Positions 13,394 to 24,100 of a stretch of DNA of 64,000 bases are shown one piece after another (the stretch's first letter is position 1; each line of letters opens with the position of its first letter). The notes below the pieces were generated by a model, which made no database searches, was not told where the DNA came from, and saw nothing but the letters and a program-made list of their open reading frames with translations. Where the stretch lies: contig NW_025062475.1 in assembly GCF_000002995.4 (NCBI RefSeq), forward strand, positions 4,378,528-4,442,527. Direction: 5' to 3'. This DNA comes from Brugia malayi. Taxonomy: Eukaryota > Nematoda > Chromadorea > Rhabditida > Onchocercidae. The translations under genes and the position numbers were made by a program.

Positions 13394-15699
13394 GGTAGAA
13401 CGAATACCGTATCACTGATACTGCTTATACAGATGAGCCAATTCCTACCCTTTATATTTATATATCCTTATATACTTATACCACTTTTGCAGGAGATGAA
13501 AATTATGGTTGTTGCCATATCATTTGTACAAAATTTTGAGTTTTCTTACTTCCAAATGGATCTCTGATATTTTTTTGTTTCATTTCATCTCACAGTCATT
13601 GCTTTGTTTCAGCTTCAACATTTAATTTGCAATGATATAAGTTCTTTTGGTAGCTAAAAAGCTGTGCTTAGTTTCAATCTGTTTTCACTTTGATTAAAAT
13701 GTTAGTTTTCTTGTCTGCCTTGTTTTATATCAGAAATTTTTGCGTGCTATGAGAATAAATATTTTTATTAAGGTTGAAAATTGAATATTTGCGCATTAAG
13801 TTATAAATCATTGCAGTTATTTATGAAATCATTAATCAACATATAAACATGAAGAAATAGTTCATTAGAATTTATTCATCTAATTCGAAATTTGACAGTA
13901 ACTGAGTTAGAGCTAAAGAGAGAAATGGATAAGTGAATTGAACTTATAGAATGAGTCGATGAATTGGATGTAAATTTTGGAATTTTGAAATTTATTCATT
14001 GTTCATTTCTTTCACTGTACTGTCATATCCTTTACATACTGTCCAAGTACACTTTACCCCTAATGCTCGAATCTCGAAAACTACATATGGGAAAACTTAT
14101 TTTTCATGTAATAATGATACCATTATTTCATCCTGTTATTTTGAAATTTTATTTTGTTTTGGGAGAACATTAGTTTGGTATCGTCGAATATTTGTTGAAG
14201 TTGATTTCTTTGTCGAGAAGTGTTACAGTGAGTAGTGGTATCGCTAATATAGTCAAGACAGGAATATAGATTAGCACCAAAATACTTGAGAATAAGTGGG
14301 AATAACACCAAAATACTCGGAAATAAATTTATTCGGCAAATAAGACAAGACAAAAATTGTTGAAGTCGGGATGGTGAGAAAAGAGCTATAAGAATGTAAA
14401 ACTAGCTGAATTCAAGTTTATTATCTTGACAGTTTAAACGAACAAAGAATTTTCTGATCCCATTAAACAATGGAATCTTTGTTTGGCTATCAGATTGAAA
14501 TAAGAAATAATTATCAACATATTAGCATTGCACTTATTCATCGTTAGCAAACTGTAACATTCTAGGCACTTCAAATAAATTCAAATACAATTAGAAGATG
14601 AGTTTTGGATAGTTTTAAATTTCTTACTTGAAATAAAACTGAAATGTTATTATATTTAACGAATATTCAAATAAAACAATCTTTAATCTTGTGGATCTAA
14701 TATAAATTTATTTGACATAATATAATTTGGTTTTCTATTATTATTTCTTTTCTTTGTTTTTCATTTAAATTCAAAATCTCTTCTATTAAGAGATTAATTC
14801 CGCAAAGAAATTCGAGCAGTTTCAATTGAACGATATTTGATATCCATTTCATGTTTCAATATTATTAAGAAAAAGTAAAATGCATGAAAATTGTAATTGT
14901 TCTATGTAAACAAAATTAATTCCATAGCGAAGATTTTAAGTATAAAGCGAAAACTGAAATTTTGCAACAAATTAATGTGTTATTGATAAAACAATTAGTG
15001 AAGGATAAAGGTTTCAATTTTATTAAGTCCACTATTTGTAGTGAAATAAATTTGCATATTTCCACTCGGTTCAGTTCATCGGGGCATACTTGCATTGCAC
15101 TGAAATTGTATGCAAATTTTTACATTTCTCGTTCATTGTTAGTTAATTCTTCCTCGTTGACTGGTTGGTTCGCATTAGGAACTATTTTCTGGTGGGATGA
15201 ACTGCTGAAGCTGACTGAAGCTAAATTGTGCGAATTGACTACATTTCTTTAACTTTTCTGTTAGAAAAAGATCTTGGATGGGAGGATGGCTTCAAAGACT
15301 TTTAGTTGCTAATCATTAGAGATCTTTTATCAGTTACAAATTTAATTGAAACGAACTAAATTATATGAAATATGACTTTTGTGTTTTAATCTACAAAGAT
15401 AATGTAACTAACAGTATTTGCGTAGAATAATGTTTGTTCCAAGTAACTGATAATGTTTTCATGAAGGAATATGTATACAGAGCTAAAGGAACTGATCAAT
15501 TTTCTGGCTATTTATATGCATCATCGAATTCCTCGGCGTCGGGTAGCGTTGTAGCGTTTTCTGTCTTTTTCCTTTTGATTTATTGATTAGCAGCGAATCA
15601 ACAAATAACTTTTAATGGTGTTTTTTTCTTTTTTGGTGGGAGGATTTTAGTGGTTTATTAACACTTTGATAATTTGTATCATTTCAGATTTGTTTGTTC
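13394..15699. other. Intergenic, no gene seen
   Basis: Begins with the 3' untranslated region of the FAR1-like gene. Open frames of 70-96 codons (13964-14353 and 14962-15252) overlap on different frames, have no recognisable content and lack convincing splice signals. The stretch around 15520-15560 is locally GC-richer and lies just upstream of the next gene, so it may be promoter sequence. Confidence 0.45.
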
Positions 15700-16357
15700 A
15701 TGGAAAGTTACAGTAATCATCTTGCGAGAAGATTTTTGGGGAAATGGAAGCCAGAAGAGCCAGAATATGGTTAGCCAAATAGTTCTAATAATAATTACAA
15801 AGTATTTATGTGTGTGTGAAAGGAGCATTAATATTCGTAAGTATTTTGACTTTCGATTACTTACAAAAGGAAAATTGTTACATTTGAAATTATTTTAAGT
15901 CAAAGAGTATAATTTGAACATCTAGTATTTGCAGGAGAAAAAGAGCGAACGTTGATGATTAAAGCAGGAGATTGCCTAGATCAAATTCTCAGCACAATCG
16001 CAACAAGCATTGGGATTGTTGAAGAAGATCTTGCAGCGTGTTTCCCATGTTTGTTTCGCTTAATTCAGGCTATCATTTTTTTTTTTTAAATTTTGTTTGT
16101 ATTTTATCATATTTCTCTATAAAAGTTAAAACTACAAAAGATGCTATTTGTTGAAGCACTAATGATAGCTTACTGCAACCCTGGCGTAGTATCGTGCCAA
16201 GTGATGAACTATGCACATATGATCACTGTTTGGATGGGAGATGTTAACGCTGATGTAAATTTTACGCCTATACCAGATGGTATTGCGTTCTTCTGCGAAA
16301 CACCGGCTATACTGTACAATGTTTTAAACAGCAATGGCAACGTTATGGATAAAACAA
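15700..16357 (+). CDS. Unrecognised protein gene, at least three exons; 3' end unresolved
   Basis: A trans-splice-like acceptor (ATTTCAG) lies 13 bp before ATG 15700. Exon 1 (15700-15769, beginning MESYSNHLARRF) ends at a GTTAGC donor and joins in phase to 15935-16048, giving KAGDCLDQILSTIATSIGI and EEDLAA. A third coding block, 16169-16357, contains YAHMITVWMGD and FFCETPAILYNVL and ends at a strong GTAAGT donor. The link from exon 2 to exon 3 works in phase only through a weak acceptor (AATGATAG), and several last exons are possible between 16500 and 16715, upstream of an AATAAA at about 16725. I recognise no family. The number of phase-consistent codons supports a real gene; its exact protein is uncertain. 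Confidence 0.5.
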
Positions 16358-16743
16358 GTAAGTTTTCAATTACAACAGGATTCTGTTGATCATGTACGGT
16401 TGATTCCGCAATTTACTCTTCTGAATTCTCTTTTGGAAATTCCACGATAACTGATCATCACTGGTGAAGTTTTTAAAGAAAGAGGATTTAAAAAAAATAT
16501 AGATTTAAAAAAAGATAAAGATAAATATCACAATGTCATCAAAAAATTGTCCGCAGCATATTGATGACAGTACCGCGCATCTTCTGATTCCTACGTATCC
16601 TTCTGTGTTACTCCGAACTTATGCTGGGATTGTGTATCTCTTCTTGCACTCCTACAATGAATATTTCAGATGTAGTAACTACATCGTGTTAAAAGAACTG
16701 AACAGTTTGCTGTAGGAACAACCAATAAAATGCTTAATAATAT

Positions 16744-16769
16744 ATCCTTTGTGCATCGCACAAAAGGAT
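16744..16769. terminator. Hairpin between two convergent 3' ends
   Basis: ATCCTTTGTGC (16744-16754), a 3-nt loop, then GCACAAAAGGAT (16758-16769) form an 11-bp stem with one bulged base. An AATAAA for the + strand gene lies at about 16725 and an AATAAA for the - strand gene (TTTATT on +) at about 16771, so the hairpin separates opposing polyadenylation signals. A role in 3'-end formation is inference. Confidence 0.4.
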
Positions 16770-16870
16770 TTTATTTTGCTACACCACGGACACGAGTGTT
16801 TCGCAACGTATTTTTGCGCACATCTCATTTCCGGTTGACAGGTATTTAAATTTTTGCTAAATTTGTGTAA

Positions 16871-17142
16871 CTAACGCAGAGCTTTCGTGCAGTACTTCTT
16901 GTGAGTGTACAGATTATTCTTAAAGGTGAAAACTTTGCCACAATTTCCGCACTGAAATTTAGGTCCATGTGTTTTCCGATGACCGTAAAATGTAGATGGG
17001 TGATTGAATGTTAACCCACAACCGGGCATTCTGCATTCATAAATAAAAGGTTTGGGGTGTGTTTTCTTGTGAGCTATGTATTCATTGTAATTCTTTGTTT
17101 TCATAGTACATCCGACATAGGGACACTCATAATTTCCCTTAT
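16871..17142 (-). CDS. Alternative terminal exon C (three zinc fingers)
   Basis: 272 nt from an ATTCTTCAG acceptor to TAA. Finger 1 begins CPYVGCTMKTKN and ends AHKKTH; finger 2 is CRMPGCGLTF to GHRKTH; finger 3 is CGNCGKVFTF to THKKYC. A consensus AATAAA for this strand lies about 95 bp past the stop. It differs from A and B mainly at the positions that lie in or next to the DNA-contacting helices. Confidence 0.8.
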
Positions 17143-19064
17143 CTGAAGAATTCTTTTATAACATTTCTTCTTATAATTCAATCATATCAATTTGTAATTA
17201 ATTAACGCAATTTGAAAAATAATGATATTTACTTGTTTTTTTATGCATTTAAACAAAAAAAAAAAATGTAATTATAGATTTTCTGCAATGAGATCATCAT
17301 TTCTTGATTTTTTAATGTTTATATCCACAATTTCACGTAAAAGCAAAAACGCTTCATATGAAAATAACCTTTGAATTAATTGCATTCCTTGAACAGCAGG
17401 TACTGCTTATCTTTTTTTTATGTTGAATATAAACGAGAAGGGATGTATCTCTTTGTTGAGTTGGATAAATATCGCCCATTGAATTTTGTATCGCTATACA
17501 GTGGATGTTTTTCAACATTTTCATGTGGATTTCACTTCAGGTAGAAAAACCTATTTAAGATTCTGCTAAATTTGTGAAACTAACATGAAGCTTTCGTGCA
17601 GCACTGCCTGTGAGGGCTCAGATTCTTCCTATAGTTGAAAATTTTGCCACAGTTTCCGCAATGAGATCTAGGCCCGTGTATTTCCTGGTGATTGACTAAT
17701 GTTGATGGATTACTGAATGTTCGTCCACAACCGGGCACTCTGCATTCATAAATAAAAGGTTTGGGATGCGTTCTTCTGTGAGCTATGTATTCACTATAAT
17801 TCTCCGTTTCCATAGTACATCCGACATGGGGACACTCATAATTTTTCTTATCTGAAAAATTCTCTTATAACACTTATTTTCCCATTTTTGTCATACAAGT
17901 TTACAGTAAATCTATCGGATTATTCATACAGCAGCAGTTGCTACTAACTGGTTTCGTTTTTTATATTGAACAGACTAGGTTTTTGCTGTTGATACTGGAT
18001 AAATATCGAAGTATCTATTTATTTTTGTAATGCTATACAACGGATATTTCTCAGCTGTGTATTCCACTTCAGGTAAACAAGTGTTTAAAATTTCGTTAAA
18101 TTTATGAAACTAACGTGGAACTTTCGCGCAACTCTTCCTGTGAGTGTACAAATTATTCATATAAGTAAAGAATTTGCCACAGTCTCTGCACTGAAGTTTA
18201 GGTCGGTGTCTTTGCATGTGTGTGCACAATGATGCTGCATTATCGAATGTTCGTCCGCAACCGAACATTTTGCATTCATAAATAAAAGGTTTGGGATGCG
18301 TTTTCTTATGAGTTATGTATTCCTTGCGATTCTTTGTTTTCATTGTACATCCGACATGGGGACACTCATAATTTTTCTTATCTGAAAATTCTTCTATAAC
18401 ATTTGTTTTTGCAAATAATGCATTCCACTATATTATCTGGTAATTGATTAATGTAATTTGATTGCGAGCATATATTACAAGCAAAAGCTTAATGTTACCT
18501 GTAATGGTGAGATTTTGCAGAACAAATAATTCTAAGTTTTTCGCAGTAACGAGATTTTATTTCTGGTTACTCATTGTTTGTATCTTCAATTTTGCGGAAA
18601 TGAGTATTACCTATGAACTGCAAAGAGTCGGGCGAAATGCTATGCATATTCTCGCCATCTGTTCTCGATAATTCTTGCAACTGGTAATTTCCTGTTGTGA
18701 TTGGAACGGTTTCGATTTTCGAATCCTCATTGCTTCTATGCTCACTTTTCCACAAATCAGTGAAATCGAAGTGCGAAAAATCAGATGAAATGCTAATCTC
18801 CAAATTCCTAGCAGATGTTCCTGGTAATTCTCTACCAGTATTTTCTGATTCCCTTTTATGAGCATCAATGCTTGAATCTAGGATCGACTCCAAATTGCTA
18901 TTATCAAGGATGTTGAAACTAGTTGAGAAGTACCCATTGCTACAGTCATCCCATGTAATGTCATCGATGTCGAGATTTAGCGGAGAGATAGTTCCATTCT
19001 CAGCCAAAACAATACAAAGCAGAACGCTGAACCAAATAGGTTGCATCATTGAAATGAAGAGCAA
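16871..19064 (-). CDS. Zinc-finger gene with one shared exon and three alternative terminal exons
   Basis: Shared exon 18611-19064 (151 codons plus one base, donor GTAATA) joins in phase to any of three downstream exons: A 18110-18381, B 17580-17851 or C 16871-17142. Each gives a product of about 241 aa. The shared part opens with MMQPIWFSVLLCIVLAENG, which looks like a signal peptide, followed by an acidic Ser/Asp/Asn-rich region (DIDDITWDD, NLESILDSSID) resembling a transactivation segment. Each terminal exon supplies two C2H2 fingers with C-x4-C and H-x3-H spacing and a third, C2HC-type finger. DNA binding is expected from the fingers; use as alternative 3' exons is inferred from identical length, phase and separate stops. 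I cannot exclude a further 5' exon. Confidence 0.82.
17580..17851 (-). CDS. Alternative terminal exon B (three zinc fingers)
   Basis: 272 nt from a TTTTTCAG acceptor to its own stop. Finger 1 CPHVGCTMETEN to AHRRTH; finger 2 CRVPGCGRTFSN to NHQEIH; finger 3 CGNCGKIFNY to PHRQCC. The sequence past the stop (GTTTCAC, AAACTT and the GATAAATATCG block) is also shared with copy A, so the duplicated unit includes the 3' untranslated region. Confidence 0.8.
18110..18381 (-). CDS. Alternative terminal exon A (three zinc fingers)
   Basis: 272 nt from an ATTTTCAG acceptor to its own stop; nearest to the shared exon. Finger 1 CPHVGCTMKTKN to THKKTH; finger 2 CKMFGCGRTFDN to THMQRH; finger 3 CRDCGKFFTY to THRKSC. 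An AATAAA for this strand lies about 90 bp downstream of the stop. Confidence 0.8.
18499..18531 (-). CDS. Possible 33-nt cassette exon of the zinc-finger gene
   Basis: Between the shared exon and exon A, a 33-nt stretch runs from a CTTAG acceptor to a good ACAG|GTAACA donor. It keeps the phase (1 in, 1 out) and would insert ELFVLQNLTIT before the fingers. The acceptor lacks a pyrimidine tract, so it is only a candidate. Confidence 0.3.
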
Positions 19065-21102
19065 GGTGAAATAATGAATTTTTGAAATGACAGAAATATT
19101 CGAATGGAAAAAAGCTTTTATTTCAGATTGTTGGAATTAAAAGACCAAAGGTTCAAACAGTTTTTAATCCGTCTCATTTGCCTAATTTCTCATACTTTTT
19201 CCTTTTCATTTTAGTCTTTCTATTATTAAATTGACAGCTGATGAATACGCTTTTGGACTCCATATGATGTTTAGCATTGGTCGGATATTCCATAGCCTTC
19301 CATTTGTTTTGTTTTTAATCTTCTTTTTGTTAGGTAATAAACTTTCAATTTACATTTAACTGGCATACTATGCAGGAAGCTAAATGGCTATCAATTGATT
19401 CTTCCGCTAAGGCAGCAGTGAAATAATGGTGTAAAGATGATGCTTGATCAAAGATGAAAATTTCATTGGGTGACAATACATTACTTACTGAGGGAGTCTA
19501 TTGCAGAACCGTAGAGTGTGATGTCGTTATAGTTCGAGGTGTCCAAATATAAATTATATATATATATTCTATGTATACATTATGAGATTATGAGATATTC
19601 AATATATTCACTTTATTAATAAGTCGAGTGATAACTGATCACGGAAGGTCATTCGATTTTCACTTTTCGGTTTCAAATTGATAGGTCGCAACATCCCACG
19701 AATATTTGAAATCAATTTTAACTCATTTAAATTGAATAAACGAGAAATTAGCTTTCACTCTTTGTAAATTTGCTTTGTACTAAAGCAATTTTTTGGCAAT
19801 AAAAATCCAGCTCAATTTGCAATTATGCTCAAGTTATTTCAAAAAGTTTTGCTCACTACCTATGTTTTCAACAATAATCATATGCATGGCTTCGCTAAAG
19901 CAAACAAATTGATAATGTATCAAATCAAAATTAATTTAAATGCGTCACTTGTAATTGACTTTGCAAACTTTCGGAAGTTTTTGTATTGTTACTTTTGAAT
20001 ATGCGAAATCGATTTATGGATAATTTTTGACAATTTCATGGTTCATCACTCCATTCATAACTCACATTGTATTGTGAGTCAGCTGAATGCTTACAATTCT
20101 TACATCAAATACCAGCAAAAATGATTCCACAATAGTGCCAAATTAGTTATTTGACATTTCTAAAAGAGAGCAAATTAAGGATTAATGTACATATCTCAGG
20201 TTCCCCAAACTAATTGCAGTTGTTTTGCGTAGCACATGTAGGTGTAGAAAAGTTAATCTCTAAATTCCAGCAAGGAAAATCTGAGAAACTTCGGGTTAAG
20301 GATGTCTGGAAATTTTGCATTGCATCTATCCAGAAAACATTAACACTGAGATAGGAAATCTCCTGATTAATCAATTCTGAGGTGTAGTTTTTTTAAATCA
20401 ATCAAAATCTCATCATACACTTTCTTAAAAGTTTTTGCAAAATGTCTGGGTCAAAAGATATTCTTTATATGATCACTTCGAAATATCTCATCACTTTTTT
20501 ACTTTAATTTGATGTCGAGAGAATGTTATTCAACGATTATTTCAATCATAATGAATCGCGGATATAATCCTTTCTTAGTCACTTAAACATATGATAAATA
20601 TACTGATAAAGTAGCAAATTGTGAGGAATATTTTTATCAACATTATGAAATATACAAATCGGCTATACGTAACAATGAAACTAAACCATTTCTTTCAATC
20701 GATCACAATTGTTTTCACATTATTTCGCTTCTTTAAGGTTTTATCACTTGAACCATTCTGTCTAAGTAAGAAACCAAATTATTAAAATGAAAAATGAATA
20801 GCAAAAAATGATAATCTTTATTATAATCTTCCTACACTTCTTTTTTTATGGTAATATTTCTACATTTCACTGTGTGTGTGAAAACTTTTATAACAGGCTA
20901 ACTTCGACTTGCAATTAAAACAAAAAGCAACAAAAAATGTGGATTTTTTATACATGAGACAAAATTTTTTTCAAACAAATAATTCCAATTATAAATAAAA
21001 TTGAGAAAGAAGTAAGAACCTAAATAAGCAAAAATATTCATCTCTTAGGCCGCTAAAGAATTCCAAGCTCAATACTACCTAAATTCATTGAACTTAACAT
21101 TT
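19065..21102. other. Intergenic between two - strand genes; nothing specific seen
   Basis: Holds the promoter side of the zinc-finger gene and the 3' side of RPC5. There is a short AT alternation at about 19553-19567. No open frame with plausible exon boundaries was found on either strand. Confidence 0.5.
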
Positions 21103-24100
21103 TTAAATAAGTACCAACCTGCTATTAATTCGTTTCTTCCGCCGTATAATATTTCCTGCTTTTTCTTTCCTAGCCATTAAATAACGATGTATTTCTTCCC
21201 AACGTCTATGCCAGTAGCGTTTTTCTTCAATAAACACTTTTAAGTCGTCCTTGCTGCAATTTTCAGAAGAATAGATAATGAACTCTTAATTTTATTTATA
21301 ATGGTTAATTTTAATTCGAAAATTAAAACTTCGTAGTTTAAATGATGCAAACAATACATTTTGTTTTAACTTTCAAAAAATGGTTTTAAAGTAATCTTTC
21401 TAAGCTACTATCCAGGAATGCAATTACATATTTGCTTTTCTGTGAAGGTTCGGCAATATTAACACTCAAAAGAGAAAGGAACCAATAATAGTCTGTACGG
21501 TATCAGTAATCAAAAATGAAAATAAGAAAGAAAAGTGTAAATTGTAGCGGAATATTATATAATAAATTCAATGAATCAATAGGCTTTTCGGAAAAGATTC
21601 TTTAGTATTAGGACATCGAAATTCCATGACATATCAGTCGTCAACAATATTTATGAATACGCATAATGATGCAAAAATGTATGAATATATTTTATAATTA
21701 ATTTAAAAAAATTGCAATTCCATACGTTTTTCCAAATTCTTCTACATCATCATGTTTCAGTTTCCAGCTTCGTTCATGTTCATCCACCATTACTCGATTT
21801 AATGTTTTTAGGATACCATCAAGATCAGAAGTTCTTAAGCCGAATGCCATTTGTAAATCCAACCTAAAGATATGACCTCTAATCTTAGAAATTGAAGTTT
21901 CTGACTAAAATCATAATAATTCTGAGCATGCTGTATCATGGACCGGAGAAAACATGAACTGTAGCTTGTTTAGCATACGTAAATATGTCAATTTTTCCAA
22001 ATTAATCTAAGTTTACTTTCATAATTGGGATTTTGCTCGGTTCCTAAAATGAAGGACTTTTATGAAAAACTTTAATTGAGGCGTTCAGTTAAAAGAAAAA
22101 AAAAATCACCTTCTAACAGGTAGATCAGAACTAAATAAACACAGGACAAGATCACGGGCATGCTTAAGCACTGATGTCTCGTCAGGATAAAGCAATTCAC
22201 TCTTCAGTACCCAAACATTGCACACCAAGTGTGCACAGTCACGGACACGCGATATCAGCAAGTGTCGAGGAATACATTTCGAAACATACTCTTGTGCTTC
22301 GTTCGTCGATATACACCGCACTAAATTTTTGTAGAGATGTAAAAAAGCCCACAAAGTAATTAGTTATTAGTATTAAAGATATTGAGATTTCTAACCTTTT
22401 ATCATCAGGGCTCGAACTTGCTGGACCTCAGGCAAATGTCGTATACGTCGAAGTGATATTAGCTGATTGCAGTCATTCAAATCACTGAATTTCAAACCAA
22501 TTTGTCGAAATATTTGAAAATGCTATAGCTTTAATACGGAAGAGCCGAAAAAAATAGACTTACAGTGCGTTCATTTTCTCACCAATAATAGCTTCTTGAA
22601 CAAGCTGCATAGGATCAGGAACTCTGCATGAATCAGGCATTGTAACTGGGATTGAAAGTAAGGATTCGCTATATTTTATTGATTCTGTATCCTGAATTAA
22701 ATCAATCAGTAAGTTAAATATCTTACAATGAGAGATAAACAAATATCGACAAAATAATATCCGAAAAAAAATTACACTTCAAGTAATACCAGAAGTCAAG
22801 AATTTACTGAATAGTTGTTTCCTAGGAAAGCACAGAAAAACAGATCGAGTATCAATTCATGGTGACAATATTCAAAATACAAATTTTGTTATATACCCAA
22901 AAATGACAAAGAAATTAACCGCCATGCAATTAATATTCAGTGGAGTCCAGGGATCTTGCTCAATAAGACGACTTCGATGAGCTGACGATTGTTCTCGACG
23001 CTTCTTCTGTCGTTCTGTTTCGGGTCGTTTGAACCGGACGCGAATTGGTGATGGATTTTTAGAACTTCCCTCCTCTCCCGAATCAGACATGTCATCTGAA
23101 ACCCTTCTTTTTAAATCACATTTCTAGATTAATTACATGTTTATTTAGAGGCGAAATGTATAACTTGTTAAATATAAAGTAGCTTCGTAGTATCGCCTTA
23201 ACGTATGTTGAGATGCACGTGATAATCAATGGCATAAACTTTGTCACTCTTCATCAAAACAGTACATGCCATATCAGATAATGAAGTTAAAGATAATTCA
23301 AAAATTGTTATATTAATCACACATGAAAGCAAAACGAAACATAAAAAAATCGCAGATGTGCAATGCGAAAATTTGCATGAAATTGGAAAAAATTTGTATG
23401 ATTATGTATAAGTTATATTGTAACTTTATGTGTAATAGAAAAATTGACATGAGACACAATTTCGTAAAATAAGGCAGGAAATTTTATTACAAATTAAAGA
23501 ACGAAAAATAAAAATTTCTTGCCTTCAGAAGTTCTAACTATGCTGTTTTTTCCTTGACCATTCAGATAGGCTATCGAACGTTTCATATCAAAACTACCAG
23601 TTAAAGGACATACATACAAACATTCTGCAAAAAATGCTTTCAAGCTATAATAGTTTTGAAGGTTTATCTCATACCAAAATGATCAAAATGACCTGGAAGA
23701 AGCATTTCAAATAGTTATTTAATAAAAGATGTTGAAATGTGCATAAATTTTCAGGTCAATAATTATATTTAAGTAAAATTTATAGAACTAACGATTTTTA
23801 AAAAAGCCAACAGCATAATGAACTGGTGCATCATTTCCAAAACTACGTCCAACATATACTTCTTCATCCATTAATCGACTAGAATATTAGGTAGAAGTGG
23901 TAAGAAACCTAGTCAAAATAGCAATTAATTTGTAAAATCCATAATTGCAAAAATTTGAAGTTTAAGAAGATAGAAAGTACAATAAACTATTTCCGGGAAG
24001 TTAAGCTGCATAATGATGCTATATAAAACTTAAAGGAAGAATTATGAAGTGTGCCAGTTAAATTAGAAAAAGAAATAAGTAAAAAAAAGAAAAAAAAAGA

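Noticed and set aside
13391..13420. TGAGGTAG just after the FAR1-like gene, matching the let-7 seed
   Set aside because: The match stops after eight bases, overlaps the stop codon and I see no hairpin with the let-7 star strand.
14962..15252. 96-codon frame between genes
   Set aside because: It starts at a TTG, lacks acceptor and donor of matching phase, and resembles nothing; also not continuous with the gene at 15700.
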